NCBI GenBank assembly: GCA_023446155.1 | Contig: JAEXIT010000017.1 | Coordinates: 1-64,000 of the forward strand | Direction of reading: 5' to 3' | DNA from: Bacteroidota bacterium | Lineage (GTDB): Bacteria > Bacteroidota > Bacteroidia > Flavobacteriales > Flavobacteriaceae | Length of the DNA stretch: 64,000 bases | Shown: positions 23,748 through 33,205 of the stretch, one piece after another | Layout: each line of letters starts with the position of its first letter | Numbering within the stretch: position 1 is the first letter of the stretch | Position numbers and translations under genes: made by a program | Notes under the pieces: model-generated | The model's database searches: none | What the model was told of the DNA's origin: nothing | Seen by the model: only the letters and a program-made list of their open reading frames with translations

Positions 23748-26309
23748 ATGCCCCTAAAACCCATTTACAGGTTAATCCTGTTAGTATTTCTATTGCCATA
23801 TATGAATATAGTGGCACAAAATGTCACTCTTAAAAACTTTAAACAAGAAAATGGACTGCCTAGTAATGAGGTCTACGATGTTTTTCAGGATAAAAATGGC
23901 GTTATGTGGTTTGCAACCGATCGGGGATTGGCAAATTACAATGGTTCAAAATTTAAAAAGTTCGAACCAAAAGATGGATTGACCGATATTACAGTTTTCG
24001 ATTTCTTTCCCCAGGAAAACAATCAGATATGGTGTACCACCTTTAATGGGAAACTGTTTTACTTTGAAAACGGATCCGAAAAGTTTATCCCGTATCGCTA
24101 TAATAACGTTATCGAAAACTTTTTTAAAGAAAAAAAACTGTCCGGATTTTTAATCATTTCGTTAGCAGTTGATGCTCAAAACGCCTTACATTTTTTTACA
24201 GGCTCGGGTTTTTATCTTAAAATCGATCGGAATGGTACGCTTACATGTCTCTCTGAAATAAAACTTCCAACAGAAGAGCCGCGGTATTTTCACTATAAAA
24301 AGATTAATAAAAAACAGGGTATCGAATATTTTTCCGAACGAAAATCGGGGTTTATACCCTATTTTGGAATAAAGGAATCTATAAAAAGGTTTTTTAGTTT
24401 TAAAGATATCAAAGTCGTTTATTCGGAAAGATCGGTGTGGATTTACCCCAAAAAAGGGAATCCACGCCTCATCTCAGGTGAAAATTTCGAACCCTTGGAA
24501 AGTGGCGAATATGATGCAGATCATTTTTGGATCAGTTACAGAGGGAAAGGAATAGTGGTATATGATACAAAGGGAACTGTTGTAAAAAGAAGTCTTAATG
24601 GTCATTCCGTCTCAAGAGTTTTTAAAGATAATTTCAATTCGCGATGGTTCTCAACAATTAATGGAGGTGTTTTTTACGAGCAGGAAGAAAAAATAGCCAA
24701 AAATATATTAAAAGGGACTTATGTACATTCGTTGACCCGTAATGAGGACGGAGAATTGTTTATAGGGTGCTATAATGGCGATGTTTATAAAAGAACCAAA
24801 AAAGGAATGCTCGTGTTGTTGCATCGCGGATTGACCAATAAACCGGCAATTGTTCAATATTATAAAGCTGAAAAATGTACCTATTATATGGTTGATGAGA
24901 CACTTTATACCGACTCAGGGAAAAAAATGATTTGTACTGGAGGTGTTTTAAAAGCATCGGATGATACTCCGGAGCCAATCATTTCACGATTTGGTCTTTT
25001 GAATGTAATTGAGGGGGTGCAGGTTCGGAAAATAGACACTTTAATGTTTCGAATACATGATGTTTCGGAACATGACGGTAATTATTATTGTGCTTCCATG
25101 AAAGGCATAAAAGTGAGTAATGGTGGGAAATATGTTGCGATAAAAAATCGTTTGCTCAATTACCGATTTGATGATATGGATTATGAGCCTGAACGAAACG
25201 TCTTTTATCTCGCCAGTTTGGGTGTCGGAGTAGTGGTGTACAATCCGCAAACGGGTAGGACAATGAATATTGACAAATCTAAAGGGCTGTCGGACGATTT
25301 GGTTACGGAGGTCTATATTGAAGATAAAAACACCGTTTGGGCTTGTACCAATTATGGTCTTAGTCAGATTGCATTCCGCGATGATGGTACGTTTAAGGTA
25401 CGTTATATTACCACTTCCGATGGCCTGTCCGAAAACCAGATCCGGGATGTTGAAGTTGTGAACGATACGATTTATGTGGCCACAGCCAATGGCTTATGCA
25501 GTTTTTCTAAAAATGATTTTGAATCGATTTTTAACAAGCGAAAATATTATTTACGACTAAAAGACATTGCGGTTAACAATGAGGCGTTTGACAATGAAAA
25601 AGAAAAGTTGTCATTGGCTTATGATAAAAATCAGCTTGATTTTTGGGTGGAATCGGTAACCTACGGCCGGGAAAAACCAGTGTATCGCTATAAATTAAAA
25701 GGGCTGCATGAGAATTGGAATTATACCAGTGATCGCAAAATTGCCTATGAATTTATTCCGCCGGGGCATTACGAATTACAAGTGCAGGTTTTGGAAGATA
25801 ATCGCCTTTTTTCTGACGAAATGATCCGATTACCCATCACAATTCGCAATCCGTTTTGGACTACCTGGTGGTTTATTATTATCGTAATAGCTGGATTAGC
25901 AGCGTTGATTTACCTGTTTTTCAGGATTCGGGTGCTGACGTATAATAAAGATATCATCCGGGAATTACTGCGTTTGTGGGTGCGGAAAATCAAAAAGAAA
26001 GAAAAGTATTTTGTTTTTAAAGAACAAGGCAAGGAAATACGGATACCAACTAATACGATTTTATATGTCAAATCCTCCGGAAACTATATGGATATTGTGA
26101 CCGAAGAGAAAGTGTATGTCATGCGCTGTAAAATAGGCGATTTTATCGGTAAGGTACCCGACCCGCTGGAATTTTTGCGTGTACATCGTTCGTATATTAT
26201 ACGAATTGATAGGGTGGAACAGAAAACCAAAAAAATGGTATTGATCGGAAAACAGGAGATTCCTGTAGGGGAAACTTATATCGAAGAACTGGATAAAATC
26301 GTCTTTTAA
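23748..26309 (+). CDS. Membrane-spanning regulator: sensor propeller, Y_Y_Y domain, LytTR DNA-binding domain
   Basis: The 853-residue protein has a signal-like N-terminus (ending NIVAQ at about 24), a large two-component-regulator propeller region (repeats such as PSNEVYDVFQDKNGVMWFAT and DDLVTEVYIEDKNTVWACTN) up to about 630, a Y_Y_Y immunoglobulin-like domain at about 640-700, one transmembrane helix at 704-725 and a C-terminal LytTR DNA-binding domain at about 750-853. It lacks histidine-kinase and receiver domains, so a periplasmic signal would act directly on a cytoplasmic DNA-binding domain. Hybrid two-component systems of the Bacteroidetes share the sensor part. The next gene encodes a T9SS-secreted protein and is a candidate target. 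Confidence 0.9.
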   Translation: MPLKPIYRLILLVFLLPYMNIVAQNVTLKNFKQENGLPSNEVYDVFQDKNGVMWFATDRGLANYNGSKFKKFEPKDGLTDITVFDFFPQENNQIWCTTFNGKLFYFENGSEKFIPYRYNNVIENFFKEKKLSGFLIISLAVDAQNALHFFTGSGFYLKIDRNGTLTCLSEIKLPTEEPRYFHYKKINKKQGIEYFSERKSGFIPYFGIKESIKRFFSFKDIKVVYSERSVWIYPKKGNPRLISGENFEPLESGEYDADHFWISYRGKGIVVYDTKGTVVKRSLNGHSVSRVFKDNFNSRWFSTINGGVFYEQEEKIAKNILKGTYVHSLTRNEDGELFIGCYNGDVYKRTKKGMLVLLHRGLTNKPAIVQYYKAEKCTYYMVDETLYTDSGKKMICTGGVLKASDDTPEPIISRFGLLNVIEGVQVRKIDTLMFRIHDVSEHDGNYYCASMKGIKVSNGGKYVAIKNRLLNYRFDDMDYEPERNVFYLASLGVGVVVYNPQTGRTMNIDKSKGLSDDLVTEVYIEDKNTVWACTNYGLSQIAFRDDGTFKVRYITTSDGLSENQIRDVEVVNDTIYVATANGLCSFSKNDFESIFNKRKYYLRLKDIAVNNEAFDNEKEKLSLAYDKNQLDFWVESVTYGREKPVYRYKLKGLHENWNYTSDRKIAYEFIPPGHYELQVQVLEDNRLFSDEMIRLPITIRNPFWTTWWFIIIVIAGLAALIYLFFRIRVLTYNKDIIRELLRLWVRKIKKKEKYFVFKEQGKEIRIPTNTILYVKSSGNYMDIVTEEKVYVMRCKIGDFIGKVPDPLEFLRVHRSYIIRIDRVEQKTKKMVLIGKQEIPVGETYIEELDKIVF

Positions 26310-26493
26310 AATCAAGATCGTTATAATGGGAAGGAAATGTCATCCCAAAATACAAGGTGTTTGTAAAACAGGCAGTTATTGGGGGATAATTTCGTCACTA
26401 TTTAAGATGGTATTCGTCACAAATTGCGATTTTACTGGTGTTTTTGGATATGATGCTAATAGTTTTGTGTTATTAACTTTTAAAACTAAAAAC

Positions 26494-27633
26494 ATGAAAA
26501 AAATTATTTTCGAGGTAAAAAGAGCTGCGATTATGTGCGGATTGTTTTTACTAACAACCTTGTCGGCAAACGCGCAAACGTTGACTTTAGGGACTACAAA
26601 TGCATTGAGTATGCCAGCTCCGACAACTTCTGGAAGTCCGGTTACGTATACGTACAATGTAACCATACCGTATTTTGCAAACCAATTAACAGGAACGTTT
26701 AATGTGAATGTCCCGTATTCTTGTCAGGCGAATTATACAAAAAAATTATTTTTAAGCAATGCATTTGGTAGTGTAAGCTCATCGACTAACAGTAATATAA
26801 TAACAATTCCTGGACCATTGGCTGTAGGGATAAATAGTTATACTGTAACAGGATACTGTGATGATGGGTCGAGTTTGCCAGATCCGGTAGTAACAACATT
26901 TAACATCAAAGTTATAGTGACCAGAGAAACTGCACCGGCTGTTAATTTGAGTTTTGCCCCTTATTGTAAATATACACCACATACGAATCCACCAACATAC
27001 AGTGGGTATATCGGATTTAATGTAACGGGAAATTATGCAAATGCCGGTAAATTATATTTGAGAGTAACAAACGCATTGAATACTTGTCCTACTGCCGATT
27101 ATAAAGTAACCTATTTAAATAATTCAGGAGCGGCTACGGCTACGATTAATCCTACTGCCAGTTTTTACGATTGTGCCGCTAGTACAACGTATACCATCAA
27201 GCTTGTGTATAAAGCAACCAGTACTTCGGGAACGGCAATTACCTATGTTGTGAATAGTGGTGAAATTGGTTGGACGGATTACAGTTGGACGAAAACATTC
27301 CGCTCATGTCTAAACAAACTTGAACCTGTACCTGGGGATCCGGTGTTTGGACGTAACGTAGCTGAAGACATGACGGCTGAGCTTGCGGCGGTTAAAAAAT
27401 ATAACGTATATCCAAACCCAACAAACAATGATTTGAATATTGCGCCGGCCGAAGGTAAACAGATTCGTAGTGCGAAAGTGATCGATCCAAGCGGATTTGT
27501 ATACGAATCCAAAGCGTTCCGTAACGGAAAAGGAGAGCAGTCGATCAACTTAAGTCACTTGAAACCGGGAATCTATTTTGTTGAGATCGAAACCAACGAA
27601 GGGGTGTTTGTAGAAAAAGTTGTGAAAAACTAA
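26494..27633 (+). CDS. Secreted protein with T9SS sorting domain
   Basis: Encodes 379 residues from the ATG at 26494, chosen because it gives a signal peptide (ending SANAQ); the frame extends upstream to 26326, but that part has no signal-like sequence. The mature part is rich in Thr, Ser and Asn and contains several Cys, with no recognised enzyme domain. The final 75 or so residues (KKYNVYPNPTNNDLNI to FVEKVVKN) form a type A T9SS sorting domain. It lies 184 bases after the LytTR-type regulator, in the same direction, and is followed by a hairpin related to that after the FG-GAP cargo gene. Confidence 0.88.
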   Translation: MKKIIFEVKRAAIMCGLFLLTTLSANAQTLTLGTTNALSMPAPTTSGSPVTYTYNVTIPYFANQLTGTFNVNVPYSCQANYTKKLFLSNAFGSVSSSTNSNIITIPGPLAVGINSYTVTGYCDDGSSLPDPVVTTFNIKVIVTRETAPAVNLSFAPYCKYTPHTNPPTYSGYIGFNVTGNYANAGKLYLRVTNALNTCPTADYKVTYLNNSGAATATINPTASFYDCAASTTYTIKLVYKATSTSGTAITYVVNSGEIGWTDYSWTKTFRSCLNKLEPVPGDPVFGRNVAEDMTAELAAVKKYNVYPNPTNNDLNIAPAEGKQIRSAKVIDPSGFVYESKAFRNGKGEQSINLSHLKPGIYFVEIETNEGVFVEKVVKN

Positions 27634-27673
27634 ATAACGTTAAAAACGGTTTAGAGCTTACCGTCTTTATCGC

Positions 27674-27717
27674 AAACCTGTCAGGACGCAATAGGCCTGA
27701 CAGGTTTTATTTTTTTA
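27674..27717. terminator. Terminator with AAACCTGTCAG core after the second T9SS cargo
   Basis: AAACCTGTCAGG and CCTGACAGGTTT form a perfect 12-base stem with a ten-base loop, followed by a T-rich tail. The core is the same as in the hairpin at 8890-8924. Confidence 0.88.
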
Positions 27718-27730
27718 GCGGATTGGTGTT

Positions 27731-28252
27731 TTATTCCCGTCCACCGTCCAGTTTGTCCTGCCAGTCTTTGAGTTCCTGCCATTTGCCTTCGTAGGCCATC
27801 CGGGCTTGTCGTGGCCATGTGGTGGGATTGTGCATGGCAAAGCGTTCACCGGCTTTGTGTAGGATTTCGTTACAACGGTCTACCGAAATTTCCGAAAGCG
27901 CTTTCCAGGAAAATATGCCGGAAGTGTTAAATAATTCTTCAATTTTCGGACCAATACCTTCAATGATTTTTAAATCATTTTCAGTAATTTTTCTACCCAG
28001 TACCGAAGCGGCCAGTTCAGCATTAAAAGGTGCTATGGTAGTGGTGGTGGCAAATCCTAAAGAAGAACCTTGGCGTTTCAGGGCATCCAGTTCGGCGGTA
28101 AGTGCAGCAGACATAGACCGGCAATTGTCCAGATCAATTTCTAATTGTTTGGAATTAGTATTGCCAGCTGCAGCTGATTTACCAAGTAAATAACCTAATA
28201 AGGCGCAGATTAAACCTGTTAAAGCGGGAATGAGTATACATGGTGCGTTCAT
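27731..28252 (-). CDS. Membrane-anchored coiled-coil protein with helix-hairpin-helix domain
   Basis: A 173-residue protein with one N-terminal transmembrane helix (LIPALTGLICALLGYLLGK), a short coiled coil (about 33-62) and a domain with IIEGIGPKIEELFNTSGI, the helix-hairpin-helix type seen in proteins with L21-like or DUF4332 tails, then RFAMHNPTTWPRQARMAYEG. It overlaps no gene; the upstream OmpA gene ends 16 bases before its start, in the same direction, so the pair are one operon. A link between inner membrane and a periplasmic OmpA-like partner is inferred from context. Confidence 0.75.
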   Translation of the reverse strand: MNAPCILIPALTGLICALLGYLLGKSAAAGNTNSKQLEIDLDNCRSMSAALTAELDALKRQGSSLGFATTTTIAPFNAELAASVLGRKITENDLKIIEGIGPKIEELFNTSGIFSWKALSEISVDRCNEILHKAGERFAMHNPTTWPRQARMAYEGKWQELKDWQDKLDGGRE

Positions 28253-28268
28253 ATGTAAGGGTATTAGA

Positions 28269-29183
28269 TTAATGGATCGTGATTACGGTACGTCTGTTTT
28301 TGGCTTGTCCTTCCTTGGTTGCATTGCTTTGTAGCGGATCGTCGGGACCTTTGGAGTTGCTGTTGATTTTATCCGGTGCGACGCCATTTTGAATAAAGTA
28401 ATTTTTGGCAAAATCGGCCCGCTGCTGACCAATATGAATGTTGGTCTCGCGATTGCCAACATTGTCGGTATAGCCCACAACATCCAGTTTTGCATTTTCT
28501 ACATGATCAATATAGCGGATCATATCGGCAATCTTCAAACGGTCGGTTTCAGAAAGGAGAATCTCGGTTTGGCCGGTGTTAAAATAGAGTTTCAGCGGAT
28601 TGGTGTTCAACTGGGTTTTCACAGCTTGCCAGTCGGTTTCGGACTTGGTTTCGGGTGTAGGTTCGATGAGATCAAAAGTGATTGGCCCGAGCAGTGTTCC
28701 GTTCTGAATAATTAAATCATCGCTAATGGCGCCATTGATTTCAATTTTTGCGGAGGGGATTCCTTGGGAAACGAAATAATTTTTAACATCGTTTGCCCGG
28801 GCATAGCCCAAATTTGGAAAAATGGAAGAATTGACTTCATCTTGCAGGGCAAACCCATTGATCTTTAATAGGGCAGGGCTGCTTTCAAGAAATGATTTTA
28901 AGGAAGCCGCACCGAGTGGTATCGAATCGTCTACAGGAAGTAGTTTTTTAAAATCATTTTTTAGAAAATTAAAATTATCCTGCGTGTTAAAATGAATACC
29001 CTGGCCCTTCAGAGCAAACGGATAGGTCGGATGAAGTACGGTGCTGTCCGAACTGAGAATAACCGTATTGTCTTTTTTAGAACAGGAAGCATCGCAGGAG
29101 GTACAACAAAAAATATGGTACAAAAAACAACCGATAATTAGGGTTGCTAGTATACCAAGTAGGTAAATAGCTTTTTTTGACAT
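28269..29183 (-). CDS. OmpA-family protein with two OmpA-like domains
   Basis: Encodes 304 residues starting at ATG 29183; an upstream TTG would add three residues. An N-terminal hydrophobic segment (IYLLGILATLIIGCFLYHIF) anchors it, followed by a Cys-rich stretch. The C-terminal OmpA-like domain has LDVVGYTDNVGN, RADFAKNYF and KNRRTVITIH, the peptidoglycan-binding pattern. The first half (ALLKINGF, RANDVKNYFVSQGIPSAKIE) looks like a second, degenerate OmpA-like domain. It probably binds peptidoglycan from the inner membrane. Operon with the HhH protein downstream. Confidence 0.82.
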   Translation of the reverse strand: MSKKAIYLLGILATLIIGCFLYHIFCCTSCDASCSKKDNTVILSSDSTVLHPTYPFALKGQGIHFNTQDNFNFLKNDFKKLLPVDDSIPLGAASLKSFLESSPALLKINGFALQDEVNSSIFPNLGYARANDVKNYFVSQGIPSAKIEINGAISDDLIIQNGTLLGPITFDLIEPTPETKSETDWQAVKTQLNTNPLKLYFNTGQTEILLSETDRLKIADMIRYIDHVENAKLDVVGYTDNVGNRETNIHIGQQRADFAKNYFIQNGVAPDKINSNSKGPDDPLQSNATKEGQAKNRRTVITIH

Positions 29184-29261
29184 ATCGATCAAATTTGATT
29201 ATATTCTCAAATTTAACCAAAAATGTCTTTTATTTATTTGTTTTTAGTTAAAAAGTACGGA

Positions 29262-29741
29262 TTATTGATGATTAAGTTGCCATATGCTCGCGTTTAGTAC
29301 TCCCGCGAAAGTAACCCAGGCGAGATACGGTAGCAATAGATAACCGGCAATTTTGTGAATTTTTCGGAACGATTGGAAGGTTTCATAAATCATCAGCCAA
29401 AGTAAAACCAACTCGATTAAAGCCAGTAAGGTATTGTGAAGTCCGAAAAACAAATACGACCATAAGGCGTTTAATCCCAGTTGAATCGCGAAGAAAAGTA
29501 AGGCTCTTTTTACCGCGTCGCGTTCAAAATCGATCCGATTCCAAACCAGTCCGGCGGCAATTCCCATCAAAATATAAAGCGTAGTCCATACCGGAGGAAA
29601 CAACCAGTTGGGCGGATTAAACGAGGGTTTTACCAAGGTAGGATACCAGGTTTCAATACTGCCACGGGTTACAATTCCGGAAAAATAACCTACCACCAGA
29701 CAGGTTACCACGATCATTAATATACGGGTGATGTTTTTCAT
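29262..29741 (-). CDS. tspO: TspO/MBR family membrane protein
   Basis: The 159-residue protein has five hydrophobic helices and the family motifs WYPTLVKPSFNPPNWLFPPVWTTLY (shown in parts: LVKPSFNPPNW, PPVWT) and the tryptophan-rich C-terminal half (ALWSYLFFGL, AWVTFAGVLN). TspO proteins bind tetrapyrroles and cholesterol-like ligands and take part in stress responses. It is monocistronic. Confidence 0.93.
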   Translation of the reverse strand: MKNITRILMIVVTCLVVGYFSGIVTRGSIETWYPTLVKPSFNPPNWLFPPVWTTLYILMGIAAGLVWNRIDFERDAVKRALLFFAIQLGLNALWSYLFFGLHNTLLALIELVLLWLMIYETFQSFRKIHKIAGYLLLPYLAWVTFAGVLNASIWQLNHQ

Positions 29742-29868
29742 AACTTTTAAGATTTGGCAAACGTTGAAACAATTGAATTTTGTCTAATCGTGCGCAAAAT
29801 AAATTGTAGCGAATATATTGAAAAAAGAGAAAAAGAACTATTGTATTCTTGCTAGGATTAAGAGGAGG

Positions 29869-30840
29869 TTAGTCGATTTGGTGTTGTGTTGGTTGATTTT
29901 GCTCTAATTTGTATTTTATAGCTTGTAATAAGCGCTCTTCAAAATCTTTAATGATGGTTTCAGCCCAAAAATTAGCATAAGAATTCATTTTTGAGTTGAT
30001 TGTATATTCACAATTTAAAATAACTTTTGTTTTATTGTTTGTTATAGGGATTAACTGGTAATAGATGTTTTTAAAATTAAAATAATCGTTTTTTAATAAA
30101 TGTTGATCAGTAGGAGTGTCCCGGAGTGTTGATTTGCTTAAATCAATTTTAAAGTTTACAAATTCATCTTGCTGAATTTCGGATACCGTTTCGTAAAGTT
30201 TCAGGTTGTCAGTAAATACTCCGATCCGATATAGACCGGTACTATTTTTGAATGTTTTGGATTCTATCGGACGTGGAATGCCGATTTTTTGAAAAAAACC
30301 AATTGAATATTCTTCCTCAGAGATTTTGGGAACTTCAAGTAAATTGGGAAAGATATTTTTTTTGTCTGAATTTATAAGAATCGCTGTGGAAACATTAAAT
30401 ACTTCCGTTTTGTTTGGTAATATATTTTCGATTGGGTTTAGAATCAATGGTAATAAGAGAATAGAATATAATGCTTTATTCTGAATACGATGCCTAACAA
30501 AGGCACCCGTCAAAATCCCGATGATTCCGGCAGCAATTAAAAAGGGAATTCCAATGATTAAAATACAAATAAGGTCTTCAATTCTGGTCAGTAATGCGCT
30601 AATTAAGAAAAGCAGTATTGTGATAATGGGATAGAAGAAAAGTTTCAGTTTTGATTTGTAAATTTCCGTATTAGCGAATAAAATGGGGAATAAACCAATT
30701 AACATTGGCGTTATCCAAATAAAACTAATACTATAAATACTAAAAATATGTCCGAAACAATATTCGCTAGAAATTAGTCGAATGAATAAACCATATAATA
30801 CACCGAGTATAATTCCTAGATATTGGGATTTTTGCTTCAT
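29869..30840 (-). CDS. Polytopic membrane protein with a soluble C-terminal domain
   Basis: Encodes 323 residues. Four to five hydrophobic helices fill about 8-140 (for example FIWITPMLIGLFPILF and FYPIITILLFLISALL). The C-terminal 180 residues are soluble and contain strand-rich segments such as KTKVILNCEYTINSKMN followed by a final helix, possibly SRPBCC-like. No family is recognised. The gene is clearly AT-richer than its neighbours and has no operon partner, so it may be a recent acquisition. Confidence 0.7.
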   Translation of the reverse strand: MKQKSQYLGIILGVLYGLFIRLISSEYCFGHIFSIYSISFIWITPMLIGLFPILFANTEIYKSKLKLFFYPIITILLFLISALLTRIEDLICILIIGIPFLIAAGIIGILTGAFVRHRIQNKALYSILLLPLILNPIENILPNKTEVFNVSTAILINSDKKNIFPNLLEVPKISEEEYSIGFFQKIGIPRPIESKTFKNSTGLYRIGVFTDNLKLYETVSEIQQDEFVNFKIDLSKSTLRDTPTDQHLLKNDYFNFKNIYYQLIPITNNKTKVILNCEYTINSKMNSYANFWAETIIKDFEERLLQAIKYKLEQNQPTQHQID

Positions 30841-31035
30841 AAAGAATCGTGATACTATTTTTTAATGAGACACAATTACTGCTAAGTCTTAAAGAATGTT
30901 TGTCAAAAATAGGATTCTTTAATGGAAAATATTGTAGGCTTTGCAATCAATGATGACAAACAAATAATAAATACAAATATATAAAATAAGTGCATTCCGT
31001 TAATTTTTTCCAATGGATCGCTATTTCAAAAAAAG

Positions 31036-31043
31036 TATCTTTG
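31036..31043 (+). promoter_or_regulatory. -7 box of the mevalonate cluster
   Basis: TATCTTTG fits TAnnTTTG and lies 18 bases before the ATG of the decarboxylase gene; no good -33 TTTG is seen. Confidence 0.5.
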
Positions 31044-31060
31044 CGTAAATTTTTAAGGAT

Positions 31061-32146
31061 ATGTTTTTAGAAAAAGATTTTGTTTACAACGGAACGTTGG
31101 AGGGTGTGAAAAACGGGAGTTTCGAATGGAGTGCGCCCAGTAATATTGCGCTGGTAAAATACTGGGGGAAAAAAGAACACCAGATTCCGGCCAATCCGTC
31201 GGTGAGTTTTACGCTCAACAATTGTAAAACCATCACAAGACTGTCTTTCTCTAAAAAAGAATCCACAACCGATTTTTCTTTTGATCTTTTATTCGAAGGA
31301 AAAGAAAAAGAGTCTTTCAGACCCAAAATCCTAAAGTTTTTCCAGCGGATTGAGCGCTATTGTCCGTACCTGACAAATTATCATTTTGTTATCGATACCA
31401 TGAATACTTTTCCGCACAGTTCCGGAATCGCATCGTCGGCATCGGGAATGGCGGCTTTGGCAATGAATATCATGGACTTGGAAAAGGCTTTAAACCCGCA
31501 AATGGACGAAGCTTATTTTTATAGTAAAGCCTCGTTTTTGGCACGCCTTGGCTCCGGAAGTGCTTGCCGTAGCGTAAAAGGAAATGTGGTGGTTTGGGGC
31601 GCGCACAGAGAAATTGAAGGCAGTTCCGATCTGTTTGGAGTGGAATTCCCGGGACAAATTCATAAGAATTTTGAAAACTATCAGGACACGATTCTGTTGG
31701 TCGACAAAGGTGAAAAACAAGTTTCGAGTACGGTGGGACACGATTTGATGCACAATCATCCGTATGCCGAAAAACGATTTGAACAGGCGCATGTTCATCT
31801 GTCGCAAATTAAAAAGATCCTGGAAACAGGCGATGTGGACAATTTTATCAAAATCGTGGAAAGTGAAGCCTTAACCCTACATGCTATGATGCTTACCTCT
31901 ATGCCGTATTATATCCTGATGAAACCCAATACGCTGGAGATCATCAATAAAATATGGAATTTCCGTAGCGAAACCGGAACACCGGTATGTTTTACCCTCG
32001 ATGCCGGAGCAAACGTACACGTTCTGTATCCGGAATCGGTAAAAGAAAAAGTATTGGCATTTATTCAGCAGGAATTAGTTGGCTATTGTCAAAACAGTCA
32101 GTACATTTGTGACGAAATTGGAAAAGGAAGCGAAAAGAGTAATTAA
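31061..32146 (+). CDS. mvaD: Diphosphomevalonate decarboxylase
   Basis: The 361-residue GHMP-superfamily protein contains SAPSNIALVKYWGKK, PANPSVSFTL, SSGIASSASGMAALA (the phosphate-binding glycine/serine loop) and CFTLDAGANVHVL with the catalytic aspartate. This pattern matches diphosphomevalonate decarboxylase, which makes isopentenyl diphosphate with ATP. It starts the cluster and is followed by mevalonate kinase. A 5-phosphomevalonate decarboxylase activity is an alternative that cannot be excluded by reading. Confidence 0.9.
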   Translation: MFLEKDFVYNGTLEGVKNGSFEWSAPSNIALVKYWGKKEHQIPANPSVSFTLNNCKTITRLSFSKKESTTDFSFDLLFEGKEKESFRPKILKFFQRIERYCPYLTNYHFVIDTMNTFPHSSGIASSASGMAALAMNIMDLEKALNPQMDEAYFYSKASFLARLGSGSACRSVKGNVVVWGAHREIEGSSDLFGVEFPGQIHKNFENYQDTILLVDKGEKQVSSTVGHDLMHNHPYAEKRFEQAHVHLSQIKKILETGDVDNFIKIVESEALTLHAMMLTSMPYYILMKPNTLEIINKIWNFRSETGTPVCFTLDAGANVHVLYPESVKEKVLAFIQQELVGYCQNSQYICDEIGKGSEKSN

Positions 32147-32212
32147 AACTTTTTTTTACTACCTTTATACTAGATTTAGCGGTAAACCGTTTCTAAAGCA
32201 GGAAAAACGTAT

Positions 32213-33151
32213 ATGAAAGGACCACTTTTTTACTCGAAAATTTTACTCTTCGGAGAGTATGGTATTATCAAAGATTCCAAAGGCTTATCCATCCCGTATA
32301 ATTTTTATAACGGAGCCTTAAAAATAGCCGAAAATCCGACAGCGGAATCGATAAAATCAAATGCGGCTTTACAACGTTTTACGGCCTATTTGGAAGATCT
32401 TCAGGAAGAAACTCCGGAATTGGTTACCTTCAATATGGACGCGCTAAATGCCGATGTAGCTCAGGGAATGTATTTCGATTCCAGTATTCCGCAAGGTTAT
32501 GGAGTGGGAAGTAGCGGTGCTTTGGTGGCGGCGATTTACGATAAATATGCCAACCATAAAATTACCGTACTGGAAAACCTGACACGCGAAAAATTACTAC
32601 AATTAAAAAATATCTTTGCCCAAATGGAATCCTTTTTCCACGGGAAAAGCTCCGGACTGGATCCGCTTAACAGCTATCTGAGCCTGCCTATATTAATCAA
32701 TTCCAAAGACCATATCGAACCAACCGGAATTCCGTCGCAAAGTACCGAAGGGAAAGGCGCCGTATTCCTGATTGACTCCGGAATTGTTGGCGAAACGGCA
32801 CCAATGGTGAATATCTTTATGGAAAGCCTAAAAGATCAGGGGTTCCGTAAAATGCTAAAAACACAATTCGTAAAATATACCGATGCTTGTGTGGAAAACT
32901 TCCTGCACGGCGATGTGAAATCCTTATTTTCCAATACCAAAAAATTATCGAAAGTAGTTTTAAACAACTTTAAACCGATGATTCCGGAGCAATTCCACCA
33001 GGTATGGCAAAAAGGAATCGATACGAACGATTACTACCTGAAATTATGTGGCTCCGGTGGTGGTGGCTACATACTCGGATTTACACAAAATCTGGAAAAA
33101 GCTAAAGAATCCTTAAAAGATTATAAGTTAGAGGTCGTTTATCAATTCTAA
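32213..33151 (+). CDS. Mevalonate kinase-like GHMP kinase
   Basis: The 312-residue protein has KILLFGEYGIIKDSKGL, the kinase loop PQGYGVGSSGALVAA and a C-terminal KLCGSGGGGYILGF, as in GHMP kinases; FHGKSSGLDPLN supplies the acidic residue near the substrate. By neighbourhood with the decarboxylase it is the mevalonate kinase, which phosphorylates mevalonate at C5. Gap of 66 bases to the previous gene, same direction, likely co-transcribed. Confidence 0.88.
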   Translation: MKGPLFYSKILLFGEYGIIKDSKGLSIPYNFYNGALKIAENPTAESIKSNAALQRFTAYLEDLQEETPELVTFNMDALNADVAQGMYFDSSIPQGYGVGSSGALVAAIYDKYANHKITVLENLTREKLLQLKNIFAQMESFFHGKSSGLDPLNSYLSLPILINSKDHIEPTGIPSQSTEGKGAVFLIDSGIVGETAPMVNIFMESLKDQGFRKMLKTQFVKYTDACVENFLHGDVKSLFSNTKKLSKVVLNNFKPMIPEQFHQVWQKGIDTNDYYLKLCGSGGGGYILGFTQNLEKAKESLKDYKLEVVYQF

Positions 33152-33205
33152 TTTATAACTTTTCGGTCGGAAAATTCTCCGGACGTTAAATTAATAGCCA
33201 GAACC

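Noticed and set aside
26326..26493. Upstream extension of the second T9SS cargo gene
   Set aside because: It would put 56 residues with no signal-peptide character before a perfect signal peptide beginning at 26494.
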